Shown here: positions 1 through 9,098 of the stretch, piece by piece
Numbering within the stretch: position 1 is the first letter of the stretch
How the letters are laid out: every line of letters begins with the position of its first letter
Assembly (NCBI RefSeq): GCF_001586165.1
Contig: NZ_CP014608.1
Location: 2,480,001-2,544,000, forward strand
From: Obesumbacterium proteus
GTDB taxonomy: Bacteria; Pseudomonadota; Gammaproteobacteria; Enterobacterales; Enterobacteriaceae
Direction: 5' to 3'
DNA length: 64,000 bases
Translations under genes and position numbers: made by a program
Notes under the pieces: generated by a model
Databases searched by the model: none
What the model saw: the letters and a program-made list of their open reading frames with translations, nothing else
Told to the model about the DNA's origin: nothing

Positions 1-405
1 ATCAACCAGCGCTTTAGACGCTTCAAAATGGTAACCCGCAGTTGGCCAGTGACCAACGATGGTCGCGCCGCGTGGCTCGATCAAATCACGGATGGTGCCC
101 ATTGCGTCGCAGAAGTACTCTGCATAGTCTTCTTGGTCGCCGCAGCCAAACAGAGCAACCAGTTTACCGTTGAAGTCGATCTCTTCCAGAGAAGGGAAGA
201 AATCATCCCAGTCACACTGAGCTTCGCCGTAATACCATGTTGGGATGCCAAGCAGAAGAATATCGAATGCTTCGATGTCTTCTTTGCTGCTTTTGGCAAT
301 GTCATGAACTTCAGCAACGTCTTTTCCGAGTTGCTTTTGGATCATCTTAGCGATGTTTTCCGTGTTGCCCGTGTCGCTGCCAAAGAAAATGCCTACGATT
401 GCCAT
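1..405 (-). CDS. fldA: Flavodoxin 1, 3' end cut off by the window
   Basis: This encodes an FMN-binding flavodoxin, a cytoplasmic one-electron carrier that serves activating enzymes such as pyruvate formate-lyase activase and the IspG/IspH steps. The first 135 residues are present and begin MAIVGIFFGSDTGNTE, which contains the phosphate-binding SDTGNTE loop of flavodoxins. The aromatic FMN contacts fall in PTWYYG and in CGDQEDYAEYF. The start is the ATG at 403-405. The reading frame runs off the left edge after LVD, so about 40 C-terminal residues are missing. ybfE lies just upstream on the same strand, as in E. coli, where fldA is followed by fur (outside this window). Confidence 0.97.
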   Translation of the reverse strand, partial: MAIVGIFFGSDTGNTENIAKMIQKQLGKDVAEVHDIAKSSKEDIEAFDILLLGIPTWYYGEAQCDWDDFFPSLEEIDFNGKLVALFGCGDQEDYAEYFCDAMGTIRDLIEPRGATIVGHWPTAGYHFEASKALVD

Positions 406-526
406 GTCGCGTTTATACCTTTTATATCAAATAATTAAACTAGAATCTTGAGAAAGACCAGTACGTACTTTACGCACTATAGCACTTTAAACCGTATCGA
501 TTTGTCGTCATTGTGTGCTGGTGGCG

Positions 527-802
527 TTAAGATTTTAAAATCTGATTGAGTAAAATTTGTTCAATCAATTCACTGCGGCTAATGTTTTGTTCTTGAGCCA
601 AACGATTCAGCATTTCAACCGCTTCTTCGTTAATTTTTAGCTCGACGCGACGCAGTCCTTTCACTTTATCGCGGCGCAGTTGGTTGCGTTTGTTAATTCT
701 TAGCTGTTCATCCCGAGATAACGGGTTGGTTTTCGGGCGACCCGGACGACGTTCATCTGCGAACAGATCCAGAGTCGTGCGGTCCGTTTGTTCTTTGGCC
801 AT
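527..802 (-). CDS. ybfE: LexA-regulated protein YbfE (ribbon-helix-helix type)
   Basis: This is a small basic protein of 91 aa, close to E. coli YbfE (97 aa). The N-terminus MAKEQTDRTTLDLFADERRPGRPKTNP is nearly identical to the family, and the C-terminal half (about residues 50-88) has the hydrophobic spacing of a ribbon-helix-helix/CopG-like fold. Its biochemical role is unknown. In E. coli the gene belongs to the SOS regulon. A CTG-N10-CAG motif lies 35 bp upstream of the start, consistent with LexA control here too. It is co-oriented with fldA, 121 bp upstream of the fldA start. Confidence 0.9.
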   Translation of the reverse strand: MAKEQTDRTTLDLFADERRPGRPKTNPLSRDEQLRINKRNQLRRDKVKGLRRVELKINEEAVEMLNRLAQEQNISRSELIEQILLNQILKS

Positions 803-836
803 ATCAGGTAGCGGTACTACAAGGAGAATTTTGAAT

Positions 837-852
837 CTGCGTAACGAATCAG
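837..852 (-). promoter_or_regulatory. Candidate LexA (SOS) box upstream of ybfE
   Basis: On the minus strand the site reads CTGATTCGTTACGCAG. It keeps the CTG-N10-CAG skeleton of LexA boxes and starts CTGATT like the E. coli ybfE box as I remember it. The inner bases are less AT-alternating than the consensus, so affinity may be modest. Confidence 0.5.
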
Positions 853-1082
853 ATCATGATTAACATACTAGGGCCATTCACCCTTTACCGGCACTATCCT
901 TGAACAGCAAAACTGCCTGCCAGAATAATAGCGCGCCATAATACCCTAGCGCCCCCAGCCGCGACAATCCTTAATCTTACTTACCTCACTGATGAATGGT
1001 GTTTTTTTCTACAGTGAGGCGGCGGTGAGGCTGAAGTTTGGGTTAAGTTAGGTCGTGAAGACGACAAATTAAGTGGTTTGGC

Positions 1083-1853
1083 TTATTCATCGCTGTCGAG
1101 AAAACGATGCAGCGTGCGTAGCACCAGCTCGGGTTTTTCCGCATGCAGCCAGTGGCCCGTACCGGCAATCACGTGAGCTCTGGCATGGGGAAACTGGCGA
1201 GCAATGGCTGCGCGATGAATATCTTGAATATAGGGCGATGAGCCACCTTTGATAAACATCGCAGGGCCTTGGTAAGGCGTGACTTCTTGCCAGCCGACGA
1301 TATTTTCGTATTGATCCCACAGCACCGGCACGTTAAATAGCCACTCGCCATCCTGAAAAGACTTCAGCAAAAACTGTATCACGCCTTCTTCGTTGATATA
1401 GCCGCGCATGATTTCAGCGGCCTCTTGGCGGCGCGCCACCTGTGCCTCCGTCACCGCGTTGATGGCAGCAAAAATCGTATCGTGACGACGAACCTGATAA
1501 TCAACGGGCGCAATGTCCAGCAAGGCAAGGCGACGAATACGTTCGGGAGCAAGCGCGGCCAGCGTCATGGCGGCTTTTCCACCCATTGAGTGCCCAATGA
1601 CATCCAACTGTGACAAAGAAAGATCGTCAATCAGCGCCAGTAAATCCTCGGCCATCGCGGCATAATCCATGCGCTCTGAGCGCGGTGAGTGCCCGTGATT
1701 GCGCATATCAACCTGAATCACACGGCGATCGTTGCGCAAATCTCGGCCTAATATGCCAAGATTATCCAAACTGCCGAATAAGCCGTGGATCAGTAATGCC
1801 GGTGGAAACAGGGCTTGTTGAGCCGGAATATGTTCGCGGTAGTTGAGTTTCAT
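1083..1853 (-). CDS. ybfF: Alpha/beta-hydrolase esterase YbfF
   Basis: Cytoplasmic alpha/beta-hydrolase of about 256 aa. In E. coli the orthologue is an esterase acting on short acyl esters, including acyl-CoA thioesters. Visible features are the HGLFGSLDN oxyanion loop near the N-terminus, the nucleophile elbow GHSMGGK (Ser near residue 87), and the catalytic His in GTGHWLHAEKPE close to the C-terminus. I chose the ATG at 1853 (MKLNYREHIPAQ) because it matches the family N-terminus; an in-frame ATG at 1886 would add 11 residues without family support. Neither start has a strong ribosome-binding site. The gene is divergent from seqA, with about 280 bp between the two starts. Confidence 0.92.
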   Translation of the reverse strand: MKLNYREHIPAQQALFPPALLIHGLFGSLDNLGILGRDLRNDRRVIQVDMRNHGHSPRSERMDYAAMAEDLLALIDDLSLSQLDVIGHSMGGKAAMTLAALAPERIRRLALLDIAPVDYQVRRHDTIFAAINAVTEAQVARRQEAAEIMRGYINEEGVIQFLLKSFQDGEWLFNVPVLWDQYENIVGWQEVTPYQGPAMFIKGGSSPYIQDIHRAAIARQFPHARAHVIAGTGHWLHAEKPELVLRTLHRFLDSDE

Positions 1854-2131
1854 ATCGTTAAGTCTATTCGTTGCGTCTATTCGCATGAACCCATGCGCTA
1901 AACATGCGGCAAGAGAGAGTGCGAAGAATCTTATGTTGTAACAAATAGGTTACCACGACTAAGCATGATTGTTAGTCACCGAGTGTTATCCAGCAAAAAT
2001 TAAGGGTATTCTTTCCATAAGTTTGGGAAAAAACTCACTGAATTGATCAGAGCATCGGGTTTACGCTATCCGCATGAGGCGTTTGACTTTATAATCCTGC
2101 TGATTAAGTCGTAAACCTGTATTGGATAATG

Positions 2132-2671
2132 ATGAAAACTATTGAAGTCGACGAGGAGCTGTACCGCTACATTGCAAGCCACACGCAAAGTATCGGTGAG
2201 AGTGCTTCTGACATATTGCGCCGCCTGCTGAAAGTCTCTGAACATAAAGCGACTGCTGCTCCGGCTGTGACGCCTGCCGTCATCGCTGCGCCAGTGGCTG
2301 CTCCGGTGTCTACCCGTCCGGTAGACCGCGTTCGTACCATGCGTGAGCTGTTGCTGTCTGATGAATATGCAGAGCAGAACAAAGCGGTAAACCGCTTCAT
2401 GCTGGTACTTTCAACGCTTTACTCTATTGATAACCAAGGATTCGCTGCGGCAACGGAATCCTTGCATGGCCGCACGCGTGTCTATTTCGCAGGCGATCAG
2501 CAAACGCTGCTGCAAAACGGCACGCATACCAAGCCTAAACATGTTGCGGGCACGCCTTACTGGGTGATCACCAACACCAACACCGATCGCAAGCGCAGCA
2601 TGATTGAACACATCATGCAGGCGATGCAGTTCCCAGCCGAACTGATTGAAAAAGTTTGCGGGACCATCTAA
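2132..2671 (+). CDS. seqA: Replication initiation negative regulator SeqA
   Basis: SeqA binds hemimethylated GATC sites, sequesters oriC after initiation and organises newly replicated DNA. The N-terminal multimerisation domain (MKTIEVDEELYRYIASHT, GESASDILRRLL) and the C-terminal DNA-binding domain (TESLHGRTRVYFA; TPYWVITNTNTDRKRSMIEHIMQ) are both conserved. They are joined by an Ala/Pro/Val-rich linker (about residues 40-65) that differs from E. coli. There is an ATGATG pair at 2129/2132; I use the second because it gives the family start MKTIEV. The gene lies 83 bp upstream of pgm in the same orientation, as in E. coli. Confidence 0.97.
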   Translation: MKTIEVDEELYRYIASHTQSIGESASDILRRLLKVSEHKATAAPAVTPAVIAAPVAAPVSTRPVDRVRTMRELLLSDEYAEQNKAVNRFMLVLSTLYSIDNQGFAAATESLHGRTRVYFAGDQQTLLQNGTHTKPKHVAGTPYWVITNTNTDRKRSMIEHIMQAMQFPAELIEKVCGTI

Positions 2672-2754
2672 TTCAAGAACTGCCTAATCGCAAGTATTAG
2701 CTGCGCGATTAGGCACTCAACCATATAAGCGTAATAGCGTAGGGAGTAGTGACC

Positions 2755-4401
2755 ATGGCAAATCACCCCCGTGCCGGGCAGCCTGCCCAGCAGAGCGATT
2801 TGATTAACGTGGCTCAACTGGTTTCTCAATACTATGTATTGACGCCGGAAGTGGGTAACACGTCGCATGCGGTAAAATTCGGGACTTCTGGTCACCGTGG
2901 CAGCGCTCAGCGCCATAGCTTTAACGAAGCGCACATTTTAGCTATTGCGCAGGCAATTGTTGAAGTGCGTAAAGCGAATGGCATCGAAGGTCCGTGTATC
3001 GTGGGTAAAGATACCCATGGTTTATCTGAACCTGCGTTTATCAGCGTGCTGGAAGTTCTGACGGCAAACGGCGTGGATGTCGTGGTACAGCAGGATAACG
3101 GTTTCACGCCAACACCTGCGGTTTCTCACGCTATTCTGACTCACAACAGCAACAAGAATGCGGCATTGGCTGACGGTATCGTCATTACGCCTTCGCATAA
3201 CCCGCCTGAAGACGGTGGTATCAAATACAATCCGCCAAATGGTGGACCGGCAGATACCGACCTCACCAAGGTGATTGAGCAGCGCGCCAATGAACTGTTA
3301 AGCCTTAACTTGCAGGGCGTGAAGCGCCAAACACTCGACGCAGCGTGGAAAAGCGGCTTGGTGCATGCCAAAGATCTGGTGCAGCCTTACATTGAAGGTT
3401 TGGTTGATATCGTTGATATGCCAGCCATTCAGCGCTCAGGCCTGCATTTAGGCGTCGATCCATTAGGCGGTTCCGGCATCGAATACTGGCAGCGAATTGG
3501 TGAGCATTACAAACTTGATCTGACCTTGGTGAACGATCACGTCGATCCGTCATTCCGCTTCATGCATTTAGATCACGATGGCGTGATCCGTATGGACTGC
3601 TCATCGGAAAGCGCTATGGCGGGCTTGCTGGCGCTGCGCGATCAGTTTGATTTAGCGTTCGCTAACGACCCAGACTACGATCGCCACGGTATTGTTACGC
3701 CTTCAGGCCTGATGAATCCGAATCACTACTTAGCGGTTGCTATCAATTATCTGTTCCAGCATCGCCCTCAGTGGGGCGCTGATGTTGCCGTAGGTAAAAC
3801 GCTGGTATCCAGCGCCATGATTGACCGCGTTGTAAATGATTTAGGCCGCAAGCTGGTGGAAGTTCCTGTCGGCTTTAAATGGTTTGTTGATGGTCTGTTT
3901 GACGGCAGCTTTGGTTTTGGTGGCGAAGAAAGCGCGGGTGCTTCCTTCCTGCGCTTTAACGGTACGCCGTGGTCAACGGATAAAGACGGCATCATTATGT
4001 GCCTGCTTGCCGCTGAGATCACCGCGGTAACCGGCGAAAACCCACAGCAGCATTACAATAAGCTGGCTGAACGTTTTGGTGCGCCAAGCTATAACCGCAT
4101 TCAGGCACCGGCTACGCATGCGCAGAAAGATGCACTGTCGAAGCTCTCTCCTGAGATGGTTAAAGCGGACAAACTGGCGGGCGATCCGATTACCGCGCGT
4201 TTGACTAAAGCACCGGGCAACAACGCGTCTATCGGCGGGCTGAAAGTGATGACTGACAACGGCTGGTTTGCCGCACGTCCGTCTGGCACAGAAGAAGCCT
4301 ACAAAATTTACTGCGAAAGTTTCTTGGGTGCTGAGCATCGCCAGCGAATCGAGAAAGAAGCGGTGGATATTGTGAGTGCCGTGCTCGCTAGCGCCAAATA
4401 A
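2755..4401 (+). CDS. pgm: Phosphoglucomutase, alpha-D-glucose-specific
   Basis: Interconverts glucose-1-phosphate and glucose-6-phosphate, linking glycogen/galactose metabolism and UDP-glucose synthesis to glycolysis. The catalytic phosphoserine loop is TPSHNPPEDGGIKYNPPNGGP; the metal site is DPDYDRHG; the sugar-binding loop is GGEESAGAS; and the phosphate-binding loop is RPSGTEEAYKIYCESFL. The length of 548 aa matches the bacterial Pgm family. The ATG at 2755 gives MANHPRAGQPAQQSDL and has AGGGAG about 8 bp upstream; a GTG two codons earlier is unlikely. A strong terminator follows at 4421. Confidence 0.98.
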   Translation: MANHPRAGQPAQQSDLINVAQLVSQYYVLTPEVGNTSHAVKFGTSGHRGSAQRHSFNEAHILAIAQAIVEVRKANGIEGPCIVGKDTHGLSEPAFISVLEVLTANGVDVVVQQDNGFTPTPAVSHAILTHNSNKNAALADGIVITPSHNPPEDGGIKYNPPNGGPADTDLTKVIEQRANELLSLNLQGVKRQTLDAAWKSGLVHAKDLVQPYIEGLVDIVDMPAIQRSGLHLGVDPLGGSGIEYWQRIGEHYKLDLTLVNDHVDPSFRFMHLDHDGVIRMDCSSESAMAGLLALRDQFDLAFANDPDYDRHGIVTPSGLMNPNHYLAVAINYLFQHRPQWGADVAVGKTLVSSAMIDRVVNDLGRKLVEVPVGFKWFVDGLFDGSFGFGGEESAGASFLRFNGTPWSTDKDGIIMCLLAAEITAVTGENPQQHYNKLAERFGAPSYNRIQAPATHAQKDALSKLSPEMVKADKLAGDPITARLTKAPGNNASIGGLKVMTDNGWFAARPSGTEEAYKIYCESFLGAEHRQRIEKEAVDIVSAVLASAK

Positions 4402-4420
4402 GCTCTTCAGAAATTCTAAA

Positions 4421-4445
4421 AAGCGCCTTTAACGGCGCTTTTTTT
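4421..4445 (+). terminator. Intrinsic terminator of pgm
   Basis: The stem AAGCGCC/GGCGCTT has a six-base loop and is followed directly by a run of T, 20 bp after the pgm stop. Confidence 0.9.
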
Positions 4446-4489
4446 ATGTCTCCGATTTGCCGGTAAATAGCGGTGACGTTTTCAATATA

Positions 4490-4523
4490 AAAAAACGCCC
4501 GATGAGATTCATCGGGCGTTTTA
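4490..4523 (-). terminator. Terminator downstream of acrB (bidirectional shape)
   Basis: A 14-bp perfect stem (4492-4505 with 4509-4522) with a three-base GAT loop is flanked by A and T runs on both sides. It lies about 50 bp past the acrB stop and could also back up pgm termination from the other side. Confidence 0.88.
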
Positions 4524-4570
4524 TCAGGCTGAAAAATATCAGCCTATCGAGGACGACTCAGGGAAATAAA

Positions 4571-7500
4571 CTATTTCACCTGATGGTCAACAGGGTGGCT
4601 ATGTTCGATATCTTCACCGCCTTTATTAAAGCGACGACGAACAACCACAAAGAACATCGGTACGAAGAAGATAGCCAGAATGGTTGCTGTAACCATACCG
4701 CCCATTACGCCTGTACCTACCGCATTCTGTGCGCCAGAACCTGCACCCGTACTGATAGCCAATGGCAGAACACCCAGCATAAATGCCAGAGACGTCATCA
4801 AGATTGGACGTAGACGCATGCGTACCGCTTCTAACGTCGCTTCAATCAGCCCTTTACCTTCTTTATCCATCAAGTCTTTAGCAAACTCGACGATAAGTAT
4901 GGCGTTCTTGGCCGAAAGCCCGATGGTCGTCAACAAGCCTACCTGGAAGTAAACGTCGTTGTTCATACCACGCATCGTTGCTACCAACAGTGCACCGATA
5001 ACGCCCAATGGAACGACGAGCATAACGGAGAACGGAATTGACCAGCTTTCATACAATGCTGCCAGACACAGGAAGACCACGATGAGCGAGATGGCATACA
5101 GCGCCGGAGCCTGGTTACCTGATAGACGTTCCTGATAGGACATTCCTGTCCAGTCAAAACCGATACCGGTAGGCAGCTTGGTGACCAAATCTTCCATCAG
5201 AGCCATGGCTTCACCGGTACTTTTACCCGATGCAGCTTCCCCAAGGATTTCCATGGATGGCAGGCCGTTATAACGTTCCAGACGCGGAGAACCATATTCC
5301 CATTTTGATGATGAGAACGCTGAGAACGGTACCATTTGTCCTGCATCACCACGGACGTAGTAGTTATTGATATCGTTCGGCAGCATACGATATGGCGCAT
5401 CAGCCTGTACGTAAACTTTCTTCACACGACCACGGTCGATGAAGTCGTTCACATAAGTACCACCCAGCGCGGTAGACAGCGTTTGGTTGATGTCTGAAAT
5501 CGAAACGCCTAACGCCTGTGCTTTTTCCTGATCGACGATGATCTTGAACTGCGGCGTATCTTCCAAACCGTTTGGACGTACACGAACCACGGTGTCGGGA
5601 TGCTGTGCGGCCATGCCTAACAGCTGATTACGCGCTTCGGTCAGTTTTTCGTGGCCAAGGCCAGCCTGATCGATAAGTTCAAAGTCAAAGCCGGTTGCCG
5701 TACCCAGTTCGATAATCGCTGGCAGGTTGAATGGGAACACCAAGCCATCTTTAATCTTACTGAATGCGCCAGTTGCACGGGCGATAATGGCCGGAACCTT
5801 ATTATCGGCACCGGTACGCTCATCCCAAGGTTTCAAGCTGACGAAGGCCAAGCCGTTGTTCTGGCCTTGACCGCTGAAGCCGAAGCCGCTGACGGTAAAG
5901 ACGGATTGAACGTTAGCTTTTTCTTTATCCAAGAAGTAATCAGTGACTTCTGCCAGAACCTTGTTGGTACGTTCTTGCGTTGCACCAGCCGGTAACTGAA
6001 CCATGGTCAGAGCAATACCCTGATCTTCATCCGGTAAGAATGACGTTGGCATACGGACAAACAGCAGGCCCATACCGACAACGATAATCAGGTAAATCAG
6101 CAGATAACGACCGGTACCACGCAGAATGCCCGCAACGGAATTCGTATAGTGCTCGGTGCTCTTATCGAACATGTTGTTAAACCAACCAAAGAAGCCGGTG
6201 GTTTTACCGTGGCCGCCTTTTTCGATCGGTTTGAGCATGGTGGCACACAGAGCCGGTGTCAGGATCATCGCCACCAGTACTGACAGCACCATCGCGGAAA
6301 CGATAGTGATGGAGAACTGACGGTAAATCGCACCGGTTGAGCCACCGAAGAATGCCATTGGGATAAATACTGCGGACAGTACCATCGCAATCCCCACCAA
6401 GGCGCCCTGAATCTGCTCCATGGATTTACGCGTTGCTTCTTTTGGTGGTAGGCCCTCTTCGGCCATAACACGCTCAACGTTTTCCACCACAACGATGGCG
6501 TCATCCACCAAGAGGCCTATCGCAAGCACCATACCAAACATGGTTAGGGTGTTTATCGAATAGCCAAAGGCCGATAGCACAGCAAAGGTCCCTAACAGAA
6601 CCACCGGAACCGCGATGGTTGGGATCAGGGTTGCACGAATGTTCTGCAAGAACAGATACATAACCAAGAACACCAGCACGATAGCTTCCAGCAACGTTTT
6701 CACAACTTCGTTGATGGAAATCTTAACGAACGGCGTGGTGTCGTATGGATAAACAACCTTCATGCTGGCAGGGAAGAAGGGCTGTAACTTAGCCAGCTCT
6801 TTTTTGACCCCTTCAGCGGCATCCAATGCGTTAGCGCCGGTTGCCAGTTTAATCCCCAGACCTGCGGCAGGTTTGCCGTTAAAGCGAGCGATAACGTTAT
6901 AGTTTTCGCCGCCTAGCTCAATCTTGGCTACGTCACGCAGCAGCACGCGAGAACCGTCGGTTTGAACCTTCATCAGGATCTTGCCGAATTCTTCCGGTGT
7001 CTGTAAGCGCGTTTGCGCAATGATTGAGGCGTTCAACTGCTGCCCAGGAACCGGAGGAGCGCCACCCAATTGGCCAGCTGCAATCTGGTTGTTCTGGATT
7101 TTGATCTGGTTGATCACGTCCAGAGGAGTCATCTGGTAGTTGTTCAGCTTATTTGGGTCTAACCAGATACGCATCGCGTACTGGGCACCAAACAGCTGCA
7201 CGTCACCAATCCCTTCGGAACGGCTGATCGGATCTTTAATGTTGGAAGCCACGTAGTCGGCGATATCATCCTGAGACATGCTTCCGTCTTCAGAAATAAA
7301 GCCAGCAACCATCAGGAAGCTACTACTGGATTTCTCAACGCTGATCCCTTGCTGCTGAACTTCTTGCGGCAGCAACGGCGTTGCTAGCTGCAATTTGTTC
7401 TGCACCTGAACCTGTGCGATATCCGGGTCAGTACCAGACTGGAAGGTAAGCGTGATCGACACGCTACCCGATGAGTCGCTGGTTGAGGACATGTACATCA

Positions 7501-7723
7501 GATTATCGATACCGTTCATGTTCTGTTCGATAATCTGTGTGACCGTGTCCTGCACCGTTTGCGCATCAGCACCAGGGTAGACTGCGGAGATCGACACCGC
7601 CGGCGGGGCAATCGTTGGATATTGCGCCACCGGTAGTTTCATAATCGCTAGCGTACCGGCCAGCATGATTATGATGGCGATAACCCAGGCGAATATAGGT
7701 CGATCTATAAAAAACTTAGCCAT
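4571..7723 (-). CDS. acrB: RND multidrug efflux pump inner-membrane subunit AcrB
   Basis: Proton-driven trimeric drug exporter that works with AcrA and TolC. The 1050-aa sequence begins MAKFFIDRPIFAWVIAIIIM and ends in EDIEHSHPVDHQVK, like E. coli AcrB (1049 aa). Proton-relay Asp pair LLVDDAIVVVENV (TM4) and Lys in SAKNAILIVEFAKD (TM10) are present. The switch-loop and porter regions are collinear with AcrB throughout, including the FFGGSTGAIYRQFSITI stretch. It is the second gene of acrAB, 45 bp after acrA. No tolC occurs in this window; in relatives it is elsewhere on the chromosome. AcrD/AcrF-type paralogues are less likely because of the near-identity to AcrB and the linked acrR. Confidence 0.98.
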   Translation of the reverse strand: MAKFFIDRPIFAWVIAIIIMLAGTLAIMKLPVAQYPTIAPPAVSISAVYPGADAQTVQDTVTQIIEQNMNGIDNLMYMSSTSDSSGSVSITLTFQSGTDPDIAQVQVQNKLQLATPLLPQEVQQQGISVEKSSSSFLMVAGFISEDGSMSQDDIADYVASNIKDPISRSEGIGDVQLFGAQYAMRIWLDPNKLNNYQMTPLDVINQIKIQNNQIAAGQLGGAPPVPGQQLNASIIAQTRLQTPEEFGKILMKVQTDGSRVLLRDVAKIELGGENYNVIARFNGKPAAGLGIKLATGANALDAAEGVKKELAKLQPFFPASMKVVYPYDTTPFVKISINEVVKTLLEAIVLVFLVMYLFLQNIRATLIPTIAVPVVLLGTFAVLSAFGYSINTLTMFGMVLAIGLLVDDAIVVVENVERVMAEEGLPPKEATRKSMEQIQGALVGIAMVLSAVFIPMAFFGGSTGAIYRQFSITIVSAMVLSVLVAMILTPALCATMLKPIEKGGHGKTTGFFGWFNNMFDKSTEHYTNSVAGILRGTGRYLLIYLIIVVGMGLLFVRMPTSFLPDEDQGIALTMVQLPAGATQERTNKVLAEVTDYFLDKEKANVQSVFTVSGFGFSGQGQNNGLAFVSLKPWDERTGADNKVPAIIARATGAFSKIKDGLVFPFNLPAIIELGTATGFDFELIDQAGLGHEKLTEARNQLLGMAAQHPDTVVRVRPNGLEDTPQFKIIVDQEKAQALGVSISDINQTLSTALGGTYVNDFIDRGRVKKVYVQADAPYRMLPNDINNYYVRGDAGQMVPFSAFSSSKWEYGSPRLERYNGLPSMEILGEAASGKSTGEAMALMEDLVTKLPTGIGFDWTGMSYQERLSGNQAPALYAISLIVVFLCLAALYESWSIPFSVMLVVPLGVIGALLVATMRGMNNDVYFQVGLLTTIGLSAKNAILIVEFAKDLMDKEGKGLIEATLEAVRMRLRPILMTSLAFMLGVLPLAISTGAGSGAQNAVGTGVMGGMVTATILAIFFVPMFFVVVRRRFNKGGEDIEHSHPVDHQVK

Positions 7724-7768
7724 GAATTACTGGCTCCTTTTTATCAATGTATCAGCAACGAGCATCAC

Positions 7769-8959
7769 TTAAGACTTCTTCGGTTCGCTAGCCGCTGCAT
7801 CTTTTGTTGAAGCGTTCCCTGCAGAAGCTTCTTCTACTTTCACTTGCACGCCTGGACGAACTTTCTGCAAGCCAGTCACAATCACTTTGTCACCGGATTT
7901 CAGACCATCAGTCACCAACCATTTGTCACCGATGGCTTGCGCTGCGGTTACGGTACGGTTTTCAACTTTGTTGTCAGCACCGACTAACATGACGGTTGCT
8001 TCACCGCGAGGATTACGGGTGACGCCTTGCTGAGGAACGAGCAACGCATTGTTTTTGATACCTTCATCCAGACGAGCGCGCACAAACATGCCAGGCAACA
8101 AATCGCCTTTAGGATTCGGGAACACGGCGCGAATAGTGATTGAGCCCGTGCTTTCATCAACGGTGACGTCAGAAAACTCCAGAGAGCCTTTCTGTGCGTA
8201 GACCTGACCATTTTCCAATACCAGTTCAGCCTTAGCCTTACCGCCTTCCTGTTCTAAAGTACCGTTAGCCAGCTCTTCTTTTAAACGCAGGAAGTCGTTG
8301 CTTGACTGAGTGACGTCGACATAAATCGGGTCAAGTTGCTGAACGGTTGCCAGCGCATTAGCCTGATTTGAAGTCACCAAAGCACCCTCGGTCACGCTGG
8401 ATTTACCAATACGACCGCTGATTGGTGAAGTCACTTTGGTATACGCCAGATTGATACGTGCAGTTTCTACTGCGGCTTTTGCAGCGGTAACGGCTGCATC
8501 GGCCTGACGCGCATCGGCAACAGCTGTATCGTATTCTTGCTGACTGATGTACTTAGTACCGACTAATGTCTTATAGCGATTTACTGTCAGGTGAGCGATG
8601 TTTGCAGCGGCTTCAGCTTTAGCCAAATCGCCACGCGCGCTGTCATAAGCGGCCTGATAAGTTGCTGGATCGATTTGATACAGGGAAGAACCGGCCTTAA
8701 TGTCGCTGCCTTCCACGAAGTTACGCTTAAGGATGATGCCGCCAACCTGTGGGCGAACTTCTGCGATGCGATATGCAGATGTACGTCCAGGAAGCTCAGT
8801 GGTGACGTTCAACGGCTCAGCTTTCAGCGTCACAACACCCACCTCAGGTGCGCTTTGCTGACCTTTTTGCTCGTTTTCGTCGTTACATCCTGTAAGAAGT
8901 AAACTACCAGAAAACATTAGCGCGGCCGCCAGAGGCGTTAACCCTCTGTTTTTATTCAT
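7769..8959 (-). CDS. acrA: Efflux pump periplasmic adaptor lipoprotein AcrA
   Basis: Membrane-fusion protein that bridges AcrB and the TolC channel. A lipoprotein signal with lipobox LLLTGC (Cys near residue 25) follows MNKNRGLTPLAAALMFSGS. Lipoyl half-motifs flank a long alpha-helical hairpin (about residues 100-170), and the beta-barrel/membrane-proximal part ends with LQKVRPGVQVKV. I start at 8959 (MNKNRG, the family start) rather than four codons upstream. The C-terminal tail is variable and Ala/Ser/Lys-rich. Divergent acrR begins 139 bp away and an AcrR operator lies between them. Confidence 0.98.
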   Translation of the reverse strand: MNKNRGLTPLAAALMFSGSLLLTGCNDENEQKGQQSAPEVGVVTLKAEPLNVTTELPGRTSAYRIAEVRPQVGGIILKRNFVEGSDIKAGSSLYQIDPATYQAAYDSARGDLAKAEAAANIAHLTVNRYKTLVGTKYISQQEYDTAVADARQADAAVTAAKAAVETARINLAYTKVTSPISGRIGKSSVTEGALVTSNQANALATVQQLDPIYVDVTQSSNDFLRLKEELANGTLEQEGGKAKAELVLENGQVYAQKGSLEFSDVTVDESTGSITIRAVFPNPKGDLLPGMFVRARLDEGIKNNALLVPQQGVTRNPRGEATVMLVGADNKVENRTVTAAQAIGDKWLVTDGLKSGDKVIVTGLQKVRPGVQVKVEEASAGNASTKDAAASEPKKS

Positions 8960-9046
8960 AGATAACCTCAAGAGTTCGATTGTTAAATGGGTATTGATTC
9001 ATTTGTGAAAACCCATTGCTGCGCTAATTAAAACTGCATGTTATGG

Positions 9047-9070
9047 TACATACATTCATGAATGTATGTA
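9047..9070. promoter_or_regulatory. AcrR operator (24-bp perfect palindrome)
   Basis: A perfect 24-bp palindrome in the acrA-acrR intergenic region with half-site TACATACATTCA. It matches the known E. coli AcrR operator except at the centre, where E. coli is imperfect. It lies 29 bp before acrR and about 88 bp before acrA, so bound AcrR could repress both. Confidence 0.9.
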
Positions 9071-9098
9071 AATCAAAGCACATTAAAAATATAACGCC

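Noticed and set aside
28..438. A 136-codon open frame on the plus strand
   Set aside because: It is antisense to fldA, whose flavodoxin motifs are unmistakable on the minus strand.
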